The notes under the pieces were generated by a model. The model worked only from the letters and a program-made list of their open reading frames with translations, searched no databases and was not told the DNA's origin. Of a DNA stretch of 64,000 bases, positions 32,086 through 45,844 are shown piece by piece (positions within the stretch are counted from its first letter, which is position 1; every line of letters starts with the position of its first letter). The DNA comes from Sinonovacula constricta (taxonomy: Eukaryota; Mollusca; Bivalvia; Cardiida; Solecurtidae). The stretch spans positions 34,177,406 through 34,241,405 of the forward strand of contig CM017561.1 in assembly GCA_007844125.1 (NCBI GenBank). Direction: 5' to 3'. The position numbers and the translations under genes are program-made.

Positions 32086-33226
32086 AAACAGGGGCTCAGT
32101 GCCGTGCATCCATAATGTGATTCTAGGAAAATGTTAGGCGGTGAAGTTCACAAACTTACATGTTCACCTTATAGTAGGTCCAAAAATACGAAATTATTCA
32201 TCTTTCTAAGCTCTTTAGCTATGTGCATATGTAACCAAAATTGGATGCCTGATAGGAGCCCACTATTTGGCACATTGATCGTAACACTTTAAGTCCTGCT
32301 TGGGCAACATGACGGGGTCACAATAAAATACGAATGTATGTGCTAACCATTAAATAAACTAGTTGTCAGTCAGTCAGTCTGTTCCTGCTCCACTGTTTTT
32401 AAGAACCTCATCTGACGCCATTAAATTAATGTGAGCTGGAAAAATTTCATTACCCAGGTGGTATCATGTCAAGTGTTCATGGCATACCATCACATGGAAA
32501 CGGCATTATGTCTGATTTAAATTGTTCAAGTGAGCAATATTTTCGGATGACTGACAGATTGTTAGTGAGATGATCGACAAATATGAATGAAAATAAGATT
32601 GTTCTTCTATAAACGTCCGACAATTAGTGAATTTATAAGAATTAAAGGTATTTTGAAGAAAAGAACCATCTTATAGAGTAAAATGGCTTACAGACAAACT
32701 GTACACTCTCATAGCAGGCTAGCTGGACAGACTAACCTTAGATTAGCAAGACAATCTCACAGTAGACTAGATGGACAATCTGACAGCTGAAAATATAGAA
32801 AATCTCACATCAGACTAGATAGACAATCTCATAGCAGGCTAGCTGCACAATCTCACTTCAAGCTAGCTGAACAATATTGAAATACACAGTGGAAATCTCG
32901 AAGCAGGCTAGCTAAAAATCTCACATCAAGCTAATTGAGCAAAATCACCGTATACTAACTGGACAATCTCAGGCAATTGACAATATCACAACAGGCTAGC
33001 TGGACAATGTCACAGCAGGCTAACTGGACAATTTCACAGCAGGCTAATGGGACAATCTCAGTGGACAATCTCACTGTACACTAGAAGGCAATCCCACCTC
33101 AGGCTAGCTGAAAAAGCTCAGGGTACACTATCTAGAAAATCTCACTATAAACCTGTTAGACAATTTCACCGTATACTTGCTGGACAATCTCATAGAAGAT
33201 TAGCTGGAAATCTCTCAGAAGTCTAG

Positions 33227-33661
33227 TGTAGCGGGTTAAGTTCCGCTAAGGATCTGAGCTCCAGAGGAAGCTCTGAACCTTTCCGGATTATTTTCTGTGG
33301 AGACCTAATTATTAAAGGGTTTCTATACAGTATTTAATGGAAGGGAAAAGAAAAGTCCAAGTAATTAACGTTTAAAATGAATTTAATTATAAGAACTTGA
33401 CAATGGTGGTTTAAGTGAGAAAAGTTTAGATATTAAGTTAATGGCCTAAAGTAAAGTTAGTAGAAAGTGACTAGTGCAATGCAGTTCAGGTAAACATGGT
33501 ACCTTTTACTCCAGCTGCAAAAGCCCGGTATATGTGTAGCATAGGCTTTATATATAAGTGTAATATTACGAACAAACAGGTATATTAAATTATCCCCCTT
33601 TATCACATAATATTATTCAAAATACATAATAATAACAATAATAATTATAAATTCCACTACA
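33227..33661. mobile_element. 435-bp insertion inside the minisatellite
   Basis: The array is interrupted by unrelated DNA starting TGTAGCGGG and ending CCACTACA, so TGTAG(C/T)GG forms short inverted ends. CTAG flanks both sides (33223-33226 and 33662-33665), consistent with a 4-bp target duplication taken from the unit's own CTAG. No coding capacity; a non-autonomous DNA transposon is the best reading. Confidence 0.7.
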
Positions 33662-36600
33662 CTAGCAGAACAATCTCACAGCAGGCTAGCTGGACATGCT
33701 AGCCTCAACCAAAGTCTAGCTGGACACTCTCACAGTAGAGTAGAACAGCAAGCTAATGGACAATATCACAGCAGTCTAACTGTACAATATACCACGATAT
33801 ACCAGCTGGACAATCTCACAGCAGACCAGCTGGACAATCTCACGGTAAACAAGCTTGGCAATTTCACAAAAGACTAGCTGGACAATCTCACATTAGACTA
33901 GCTGGACATTCTCACATTAGAATAGCCGGACAATCGCACTGTAGAATAGCCGGACAATCTCACTGTAGACGAGCTGGACAATCTCACTGTAGACGAGCTG
34001 GACAATCTCACTGTAGACGAGCCGGACAATCTCACTGTAGACGAGCTGGACAATCTCACTGTAGACGAGCCGGACAATCTCACTGTAGACGAGCCGGACA
34101 ATCTCACTGTAGACGAGCCGGACAATCTCACTGTAGACGAGCTGGACAATCTCACTGTAGACGAGCTGGACAATCTCACTGTAGACGAGCCGGACAATCT
34201 CACTGTAGACGAGCTGGACAATCTCACTGTAGACGAGCCGGACAATCTCACTGTAGACGAGCTGGACAATCTCACTGTAGACGAGCCGGACAATCTCACT
34301 GTAGACGAGCTGGACAATCTCACTGTAGACGAGCCGGACAATCTCACTGTAGACGAGCCGGACAATCTCACTGTAGACGAGCCGGACAATCTCACTGTAG
34401 ACGAGCCGGACAATCTCACTGTAGACGAGCTGGACAATCTCACTGTAGACGAGCCGGACAATCTCACTGTAGACGAGCCGGACAATCTCACTGTAGACGA
34501 GCTGGACAATCTCACTGTAGACGAGCCGGACAATCTCACTGTAGACGAGCCGGACAATCTCACTGTAGACGAGCTGGACAATCTCACTGTAGACGAGCTG
34601 GACAATCTCACTGTAGACGAGCCGGACAATCTCACTGTAGACGAGCTGGACAATCTCACTATAGACTAGCTGGACAATCCCACTATAGACGAGCTGGACA
34701 ATCTCACTATAGACTAGCTGGACAATCTCACTATAGACTAGCTGGACAATCGCACTATAGACTAGCTGGACAATCGCACTATAGACGAGCTGGACAATCT
34801 CACTATAGACGAGCTGGACAATCTCACTGTAGACGAGCTGGACAATCTCACTATAGACGAGCTGGACAATCTCACTATAGACTAGCTAGACAATCTCACT
34901 ATAGACTAGCTGGACAATCTCACTGTAGACGAGCTGGACAATCTCACTGTAGACGAGCTGGACAATCTCACTATAGACGAGCTGGACAATCTCACTATAG
35001 ACTAGCTGGACAATCTCACTATAGACTAGCTGGACAATCTCACTAAAGACTAGCTGGACAATCTCACATTAGACTAGCTGGACAATCTCACTATAGACTA
35101 GCTGGACAATCTCACTATAGACTAGCTGGACAATCTCACGATAGACTAGCTGGACAATCTCACCGTAGAGTAGCCGGACAATCGCACTGTAGACTAGCTG
35201 GACAATCTCACTGTAGACGAGCTGGACAATCTCACTATAGACTAGCTGGACAATCTCACGATAGACTAGCTGGACAATCTCACCGTAGAGTAGCCGGACA
35301 ATCGCACTGTAGACTAGCTGGACAAGCTCACTATAGACTAGCTAGACAATCTCACTATAGACTAGCTAGACAATCTCACGGCAGACTAAATGGACAATCT
35401 CACAGCAGCCTAGCTGGACAATCGCAAAGCAGTCTAGCTGGACAATCTCACTATAGACTAGCCGGACAATCGCACATAAGACTAGATGAGCAAACTCACT
35501 GCAGACTAGCTCGATAGTCTCACTGTAAAGTAGCTGAAAAATCTCACTGTAGACTAGCTACACAAACTCACAGCAGACTAGCAGGACAATCTCACAGCAT
35601 ACTAGCTAGACAATCTCACAGCAGGCTAGCTGGACAATCTCACAGCAAACTAGCTGGACAATCTCACAGCAGTCTAGCTGGACAATCGCACATTAGACTA
35701 GCTGGACAATCTCACTATAGACTAGCTGAACAATCTCAGTGTAGACTAGCTGGACAAGCTCACTATAGACTAGCTGGACAATCTCACTATAGACTAGCTG
35801 GAAAATCTCACAGCAGACTAGCTGGACAATCTCACAGCAGACTAGCTGAACAATCGCACTGTAGACTAGCTGGACAAACTCACGGCAGGCTAGCTAGGCA
35901 ACCGCACTGTAGAATAGCCGGATTATCGCTCATTAGACTAGCTGAGCAATCTCACTGAAGACTATCTGGACAATCTCACTTTAGACTAGCCGGATTATTG
36001 CACATAAGACTAGCTGGGCAATCTCACTGTAGAGTAGCTCGATAATCTCACTGTAGAGTAGCTGAACAATCTCACCTTAGACTTGCTTGAAAATCCAACT
36101 TTATACTAGCTATACAATCTCACAGCAGACTAACTGAACAATCTCACCTAAGACTAGCTGGACAATCTCACTGTAGACTAGCTGGACAATCTCACTGTAG
36201 ACTAGCTGGACAATCTCACTGTAGACTAGCTGGACAATCTCACAGCAGACAACCTGGACAATCCCACAGCAGACTACCTGAACAATCTCACTGTAAAGTA
36301 GCTGGACAATCCCACAGCAGACTAGCTGAACAATCTCACTGTAGACGAGCTGGACAATCTCACTGTAGACTAGCTGGACAATCTCACTATAGACTAGATG
36401 GACAATCTCACTGTAGACTAGCTGGACAATCTCACTATAGACTAACTGGACAATCTCCCTATTGACTAACTGGACAATCTCACTATAGACTAGCTGGACA
36501 AGCTCCTTATAGACTAGCTGGACAATCTCACTATAGACTAGCTGGACAATCTCCCAGTAGACTAGCTGGACAATCTCCCTGTAGACTAGCTGGACAATCT

Positions 36601-37139
36601 CACTATAGACCAGCTGGACAATCTCACAGTAGACCAGCTGGACAATCTCACTGTAGACAAGCAGAACAATCTCACTGTAGATTAGCTGGAAAATCTCACT
36701 TTAGAGTAGCTGCACAATCTCAGTGTAGACTAGCTGGACAATCTCACCTTAGAGTAGCTGAAAATCTCACTGTAGACTAGCTGGACAATCTCACAGCAGA
36801 CCAGCTGGACATTCTCACAGCAGACAACCTGGACAATCCCACAGCAGACTAGCTGAACAATCTCACCTTTAGAGTTGCTGGACAATCCCACTGTATATAA
36901 GCTAGACAATCTCACTTAAGAGTAGCTGAGCAATCTTACTATAGACTAGCTGGACAACCTCACAGCAGACTAGCTGGACAATCTCACTGTAGACTAGCCG
37001 GATTATCGCTCATTAGATTAGCTGAGCAATCTCACTGAAGACTATCTGGACATTCTCACTTTAGACCAGCCGGATTATCGCTCATTAGATTAGCTGAGCA
37101 ATCTCACTGTAGAGTAGCTCGATAATCTCACTGTATAGT

Positions 37140-37500
37140 AGCTGGACAATCTCACCTTAGACTAGCCGGATTATCGCTCATTAGATTAGCTGAGCAATCT
37201 CACTGAAGACTATCTGGACAATCTCACTTTAGACTAGCCGGATTATTGCTCATTAGATTAGCTGAGCAATCTCACTGAAGACTATCTGGACAATCTCACT
37301 TTAGACTAGCCGGATTATCGCACATAAGACTAGCTGAGCAATCTCACTGAAGACTATCTGGACAATCTCACTGTAGACTAGCCGGATTATCGCTCATTAG
37401 ATTAGCTGAGCAATCTCACTGAAGACTATCTGGACAATCTCACTTTAGACTAGCCGGATTATCGCACATAAGACTAGCTGAGCAATCTCACTGTAGAGTA
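37140..37500. repeat. 72-bp higher-order repeat within the minisatellite
   Basis: Three distinct 24-mers follow one another in fixed order: GATTAGCTGAGCAATCTCAC.., GACTATCTGGACAATCTCAC.., GACTAGCCGGATTATCGCTC... The triplet repeats with a 72-bp period at about 37164, 37236, 37308 and 37380, with further copies near 35918, 36983 and 37066. Confidence 0.8.
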
Positions 37501-40500
37501 GCTCGATAATCTCACTGTATAGTAGCTGGACAATCTCACCTTAGACTAGCTTGAAAATCCAACCTTATACTAGCTATACAATCTCACAGCAGACTAGCTG
37601 GACAATCTCACCTTAGACTAGCTGGACAATCTCACAGCAGACTAGCTGGACAATCTCACCGTAGACTAACTGGACAATCACACCTTAGACTAGCTTGAAA
37701 ATCCAACCTTATACTAGCTATACAATCTCACAGCTGACTAGCTGGACAATCTCACCTTAGACTAGCTGGACAATCTAACTATAGACTAGCTGGACAATCG
37801 CACTATAGACTAGCTGGACAATCGCACTATAGACTAGCTGGACAATCGCACTCTAGAGTAGCCGGACAATCGCACTGTAGACGAGCTGAACAACCTCACA
37901 GCAGACTAGCTTGACAATCTCACCTTAGACTAGCTGAACAATCTCACTATAAACTAGCTGGACAATCGCACTCTAGAGTAGTTGGACAATCTCACTATGG
38001 ACTAGCTGGACAATCGCACTCTAGAGTAGTTGGACAATCTCACTATGGACTAGCTGGACAACCTCACTGAAGACTATCTGGACAATCTCAATTTAGAATA
38101 GCCGGATTATCGCACATAAGACTAGCTGAGCAATCTCTCTGTAGAGTAGCTCGATAATCTCACTGTAGAGTAGCTGGATAATCTCACCTTAGACTAACTG
38201 GAAAATCACACCTTAGACTAGCTTGAAAATCCAACCTTATACTAGCTATACAATCTCACAGCAGACTAGCTGGAAAATCTCACCTTATACTAGCTGGACA
38301 ATCTCACTATAGACGAGCTGGACAATCGCACTATAGACTAGTGGACAATCTCACTAAAGACAAGGTGGACAATCTCACTATAGACGAGCTGGACAATCGC
38401 ACAATAGACTAGCTTGACAATCTTACTATAGACAAGCTGGACAATCGCACTATATAGTAGCTGGACAATCTCACACAAGACTAGCTTGGCAATTCCACAG
38501 CAGACTAGCTGAACAATCGCACTGTAGACTAGCTGGACAACCTCACAGCAGACTATCTGGACAATCTCACTTAAGACTAGCCGGATTATCGCACATAAGA
38601 CTAGCTAAGCAATCTCTCTGTAGAGTAGCTCGATAATCTCACTGTAGAGTAGCTGGACAATCTCACCTTAGACTAACTGGACAATCACACCTTAGACTAG
38701 CTTGAAAATCCAACCTTATACTAGCCATACAATCGCACAGCCGACTAGCTGGACAGTCTCACCTTAGACTAGCTGGACAATCTCACTATAAACTAGCTGG
38801 ACAATCGCACTATAGACTAGCTGGACAATCGCACTATAGACTAGCTGGACAATCGTACTCTGGAGTTTTTGGACAATCTCACACAAGACTACCTTGACAA
38901 TCCCACAGCAGACTAGCTGAACAATCGCAATGTAGACTAGCTGGACAACCTCACAGCAGACTAGCTGGACAATATCACCTTAGACTAGCTGAACAATCTC
39001 ACTGTAAACTAGCTGGACAATTTACCTTAGACTAGCTGGACAATCGCAATTTAGAGTAGTTGGACAATCCCACTATGGACTAGCTGAACAATCTCACTGT
39101 AAACTAGCTGGCCAATTTACCTTAGACTAGCTGGACAATCGCAATTTAGAGTAGTTGGACAATCTCACTATAGACTAGCTGGACAATCGCACTCTGGAGT
39201 AGCTGGACAATCTCACACAAGACTAACTGGACAATCCACTATAGACAAGCTGGACAATCTCACACAAGACTAGGTAGACAATCTCACTATAGACAAGCTG
39301 GACAATCTCACACAAGACTAGCTGGATAATCGCACTTTAGACAAGCTGGACAATCTCACTATAGACAAGCTGGACAATCTCACACAAGACTAGCAGGACA
39401 ATCTCACTATAGGCTATCTGGACAATCGCAATCTAGAGTAGCTGGACAATCTCACTATAGACTAGCTGGACAATCTCACGATAGACTAGCTGGACAATCT
39501 CACTATAGACTAGCTGGATTATTGCAATCTAGAGTAGCTGGACAATCTCACTATAGACTAGCTGGACAATCGCACTATAGACTAGCTGGACAATCGCACA
39601 TAAGTCTAGCTGGAGAATCTCACTATAGACTAGCTGAACAATCGCACTGTAGAGTAGCTGGCCAATCTCGATGCAGACTAGCTGGAAAATCTCACCTTTG
39701 ACTAGCTGAACAATCTCACGGCAGGCTAGCTAGGCAATCGCACTGTAGACTAGCTGGAAAGTCTTACAGCAGACTAGCTGGACAATCTCACTATAAAATA
39801 GCTGGACAATCTCACTATAGAATAGCTGGACAATCTAACTATCGACAAGCTGGAAAATCTCACTATAGAATAGCTGGACAATCTAACTATCGACTAGCTG
39901 GACAATCTCACTATAGACTAACTGGACAAGCTCACTATAGACTAGCTGGACAAGCTCACTATAGACTAGCTGGACGATCTCACTATAGCCTAACTGGACA
40001 ATCTCACTATTGACTTGCTGGACAATCTTACTACAGACTAGCTGGACAACCTCACTATTGACTAGCTGGACAATCTCACTATTGACTAGCTGGACAATCT
40101 CACTATTGACTAGCTGGACAAGCTCACTATAGACTAACTGGACAATCTCACTATTGACTAGCTGGACAAGCTCACCTTAGACTAGCTGGACAATCTCACT
40201 ATAGACTAGCTGGACAATCTCACTATTGACTAGATGGACAATCTCACTACAGACTAACTGGAGAAGCTCATTATAGACTAGCTGGACAATCTAACTATAG
40301 ACTAGGTGGACAATCTCACTATAGACTAACTGGACAAGCTCACTATAGACTAACTGGACAATCTCACAGCAGACTAACTGGAGAAGCTCACTATAGACTA
40401 GCTGGACAATCTCACTATAGACTAGCTGGACACTCTCACTATGGACTAGCTGGACAATCTCACAATAGACTAGCTGGACAATCTCACAGCAGACAAGCTG

Positions 40501-43500
40501 GACAATCTCACTGTAGACTAGCTGGACAATCTCACAGCAGACTAACTGGAGAAGCTCACTATAGACTAGCTGGACAATCTCACTATAGACTAGCTGGACA
40601 ATCTCACTATGGACTAGCTGGACAATCTCACTGTAGACTAGCTGGACAATCTCACTATAGACTAGCTGGACAACCTCACTATAGACTAGCTGGACAATCT
40701 CACTATAGACTAGCTGGACATTCTCACTATAGACTAGCTGGACAATCGCACTATAGACTAGCTGGACAATCTCACTAAAGACAAGGTGGACAATCTCACT
40801 ATAGAATAGCTAGACAATCTTACTGTAGATAAGCTGGACATTCTCACTATAGACTAGCTGGACAATCGCACTAAAGACAAGGTGGACAATCTCACTATAG
40901 TATAGCTAGACAATCTTACTGTAGATAAGCTGGACAATCTCACTATAGACTAGCTGGACAATCTCACAGCAGACTAACTGGACAAGCTCACTATAGACTA
41001 GCTGGACAATCTCACTACAGATAAGCTGGACAATCTCACTATAGAATAGCTGGACAATCTAACTATCGACTAGCTGGACAATCTCACTATAAAATAGCTG
41101 GACAATCTCACTATAGAATAGCTGGACAATCTCACTATAGAATAGCTGGACAATCGCACTGTAGAGTAGCTGGACAATCGCACTGTAGAGTAGCTGGACA
41201 ATCTCACTATAGACTAGCTGGACAATCTCACAGTAGACTAGCTGGACAATCTCACAGTAGACAAACTGGACAATCTCACTATAGAATAGCTGGACAATCT
41301 AACTATAGAATAGCTGGACAATCGCACTGTAGAGTAGCTGGACAATCGCACTGTGGAAAAGGTGGACAATGTCACTAAAGGTTACCTGGACAATATCAAT
41401 ATCATAGCAGACTAGCTGGACAATCTCACTACAGACTAGCTAGACAATCTCACAGCAGACTAGCTGGACAATCTCACTATAGACTAGCTTGACAATCTCA
41501 CTATAGACTAGCTGGACAATCTCACTACAGACTAGCTGGACAATCTCACTATTGACTAGCTGGACAATCTAACTATAGACTAGCTGGAAAATCTCACTAT
41601 TTACTAGCTGGACAAGCTCACTATAAACTAGCTGGACAATCTCACAGCAGACTAGCTGGACAATCTCAATATAGACTAACTGGACAAGCTCACTGTAGAC
41701 TAACTGGACAAGCTCACTGTAGACTAGCTGGACAATCTCACTATAGACTAGCTGGCCAATCGCCCTATAGACTAGCTGGACAATCTCACTATTGACTAGC
41801 TGGACAAGCTCGATATAGACTAGCTGGACAATCTCACTATAGACTAGCTGGACAATCTCACTATTGACTAGCTGGACAATTTCACTATAGACTAACTGGC
41901 CAAGCTCACTATTGACTAGCTGGACAATCTCACTATAGACTAGCTGGACAATCTCACTATTGACTAGCTGGACAATCTCACTATTGACTAACTGGACAAG
42001 CTCACTATAGACTAGCTGGACAATTTCACTATAGACTAGCTGGACAATCTCACTATAGACTAGCTGGACAATCTCACCTAAGACTAGCTGGACAATCTTA
42101 CTATAGACTAGCTGGACAATCGCACGCTCGAGTAGCTGGACAATATCACACAAGACTAGCTTGACAATCCCACAGCAGACTAGCTGAACAATCGCACTGT
42201 AGACTAGCTGGACAATCTCCCTATGGACTAGCTGGACAAGCTCACTATAGACTAGCTGGACAATCTCACTATTGACTAACTGGACAATCTCACTATAGAT
42301 AAGCTGGACAATCTCACTATAGACGAGCTGGACAATCTCACTATAGACTAACTGGACAATCTCACTATAGACTAGCTGGACAATCTCACTATTGACTAGC
42401 TGGACAATCTCCCTATGGACTAGCTGGACAAGCTCACTATTGACTAGCTGGACAATCTCACTATTGACTAACTGGACAATACTCACTATAGATAAGCTGG
42501 ACAATTTCACTATTGACTAACTGGACAATCTCACTGTAGACTAGCTGGACAATCTCACTGTAGACTAACTGGACAATCTCACTATAATAAGCTGGACAAT
42601 CTCACTATTGACTAGCTGGACTATCTCACTGTAGACTAGCTGGACAATCTCACTATTGACTAGCTGGACAATCTCCCTATGGACTAGCTGGACAATCTCA
42701 CTATTGACTAGCTGGACAATCTCACTGTAGACTAGCTGGACAATCTCACTATTGACTAACTGGACAATCTCACTGTAGACTAGCTGGACAATCTCACTAT
42801 TGACTAGCTGGACAATCTCATTATGGACTAGCTGGACAAGCTCACTATAGACTAGCTGGACAATCTCACTATTGACTAACTGGACAATCTCACTATAGAT
42901 AAGCTGGACAATCTCACTATAGACTAGCTGGACAATCTCACTATTGACTAACTGGACAATCTCACTATAGATAAGCTGGACAATCTCACTATAGACTAAC
43001 TGGACAATCTCACTATAGACTAACTGGACAATCTCACTATAGACTAGCTGGACAATCTCACTATAGACTAGCTGGACAATCTCACTGTAGACTAGCTGGA
43101 CAATCTCACTATAGACTAGCTGGACAATCTCACTATAGACTAGCTGGACAATCTCACTATAGACTAGCTGGACAATCTCACTATAGACTAGCTGGACAAT
43201 CTCACTATAGACTAGCTGGACAATCTCACTATAGACTAGCTGGACAATCTCACTGTAGACTAGCTGGACAATCTCACTATAGACTAGCTGGACAATCTCA
43301 CTATAGACTAGCTGGACAATCTCACTATAGATAAGCTGGACAATCTCACTATAGACGAGCTGGACAATCTCACTATAGACTAACTGGACAATCTCATTAT
43401 AGACTAGCTGGACAATCTCACTATAGACTAGCTGGACAATCTCACTATTGACTAACTGGACAATCTCACTATTGACTAACTGGACAATCTCACTATAGAC

Positions 43501-45844
43501 TAACTGGACAATCTCACTATAGACTAGCTGGACAATCTCACTATAGACTAGCTGGACAATCTCACTGTAGACTAGCTGGACAATCTCACTATTGACTAAC
43601 TGGACAATCTCACTATAGACTAGCTGGACAATCTCACTATAGACTAGCTGGACAGTCTCACTATTGACTAACTGGACAATCTCACTATTGACTAACTGGA
43701 CAATCTCACTATAGACTAACTGGACAATCTCACTATAGACTAGCTGGTTAATCTCACTATAGACTACCTGGACAATCGCACTGTAGACTAACTGGACAAT
43801 CTCACTATTGACTAACTGGACAATCTCACTATAGACTAGCTGGACAATCTCACTATAGACTAGCTGGACAATCTCACTGTAGACTAGCTGGACAAACTCA
43901 CTATAGATTAGCTGGACAATCTCACTATTGACTAGCTGGACAATCTCACTATAGACTAGCTGGACAATCTCACTATAGATAAGCTGGACAATCTCACTAT
44001 AGACTAACTGGACAATCTCACTATAGACTAACTGGACAATCTCACTATAGACTAGCTGGACAATCTCACATTAGACTAGCTGGACAATCTCACTATTGAC
44101 TAACTGGACAATCTCACTATAGATAAGCTGGACAATCTCACTATAGACTAACTGGACAATCTCACTATAGACTAGCTGGACAATCTCACTATAGACTAGC
44201 TGGACAATCTCACTGTAGACTAGCTGGACAAACTCACTATAGATTAGCTGGACAATCTCACTATTGACTAGCTGGACAAGCTCACTATAGACTAGCTGGA
44301 CAATCTTACTATAGACTAGCTGGACAATCTCACTATTGACTAGCTGGACAATCTCACTATAGACTAGCTGGACAATCTCACTGTAGACTAACTGGACAAG
44401 CTCACTGTAGACTAGCTGGACAATCTCACTATAGACTAGCTGGACAATCTCACTATAGACTAACGGGACAATCTCCCTATAGACTAGCTGGACAACCTCA
44501 CTATAGACTAGCTGGATAATCTCACTATAGACTACCTGAACAAGCTCACTATAGATTAGCTGGACAATCTCACTATTGACTAGCTGGACAAGCTCACTAT
44601 AGACTAGCTGGACAATCTTACTATAGACTAGCTGGACAATCTCACTATTGACTAGCTGGACAATCTCACTATAGACTAACTGGACAAGCTCACTATTGAC
44701 TAGCTGGACAATCTCACTATTGACTACCTGGACAATCTCACTATAGACTAGCTGGACAATCTCACTATTGACTAGCTGGACAATCTCACGATAGACTAGC
44801 TGGACAATCTCACTATAGACTAGCTGGACAATCTCACTATAGACTAGCTGGACAATCTCACTATAGACTAGCTGGACAATCTCCCTATAGACTAGCTGGA
44901 CAATCTCACGATAGACTAGCTGGACAATCTCACTATAGACTAGCTGGACAATCTCACTATAGACTAGCTGGACAATCTCACTATAGACTAGCTGGACAAT
45001 CCCACTATAGACTAACTGGACAATCTCACTATAGATTAGCTGGACAATCGCACTGTAGAGTAGCTGGACAATTTCACTGTAGATAAGCTGGACAATCTAA
45101 CTATTGACTAGCTGGAAATTTCACTATAGACCAGCTGGACAATCGCACTGTAGACTAGCTGGACAATCTCCCTAAAGATTAGCTGGACAATCTGCCTAAA
45201 GACTAGCTGGACAATCTCACTAAAGAGTAGCTGGACAATCTCCCTATAGACTAGCTGGACAATCTCACTATAGACAAGCTGGACAATCTCACAGTAGAGT
45301 TGCTGGACAATCTCACTATAGACTAGCTGGACAATCTCACTATAGACTAGCTGGACAATCGCACTTTAGACAAGCTGGACAATCTCACTATAGACTAGCT
45401 GGACAATCTCACTAAAGAGTTGCTGGACAATCTCCCTAAAGACTAGCTGGACAATCGCACTGTAGAGTAGCAGGACAATCTTACTGTAGACTAACTGGAA
45501 AAGCTCACTATAGACTAGCTGGACAATCGCACTGTAGCGTAGCAGGACAATCTTACTGTAGACAAGCTAGACAATCTCACTATAGACTAGCTGGACAATT
45601 TCACTATAGACTAACTGGACAATCTCCCTAAAGATTAACTGGACAATCGCACTATAGACTAGCTGGTCAATCTCCCTAAAGACTAGCTGGACAATCGCAC
45701 TATAGACTAGCTGGACAATCGCACTATAGACTAGCTGGACAATCTCACTATAGACTAGCTGGACAATCTCACTATAGACTAGCTGGACAAACTCACAGCA
45801 GACAAGCTGGACAATCGCACTGTAGAGTAGCTGGACAATCTCAC

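Larger units (their letters stand above)
31257..32690. other. non-coding stretch with SINE fragments
   Basis: No gene is supported. It contains two tRNA-related SINE fragments, listed separately, and otherwise unremarkable sequence, including a C-rich patch near 31900-31920. Confidence 0.5.

Noticed and set aside
33898..34659. 253-codon minus-strand frame (VRLSSSST / VRLSGSST repeat) as a gene
   Set aside because: It is the 24-bp minisatellite read in frame; there is no start context, no non-repeat domain, and it ends where unit variants introduce stops.
41569..42510. 313-codon minus-strand frame (IVQLVYSE repeat) as a gene
   Set aside because: Same reason: an 8-codon repeat of the minisatellite. 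Kept only as a finding about frame openness.
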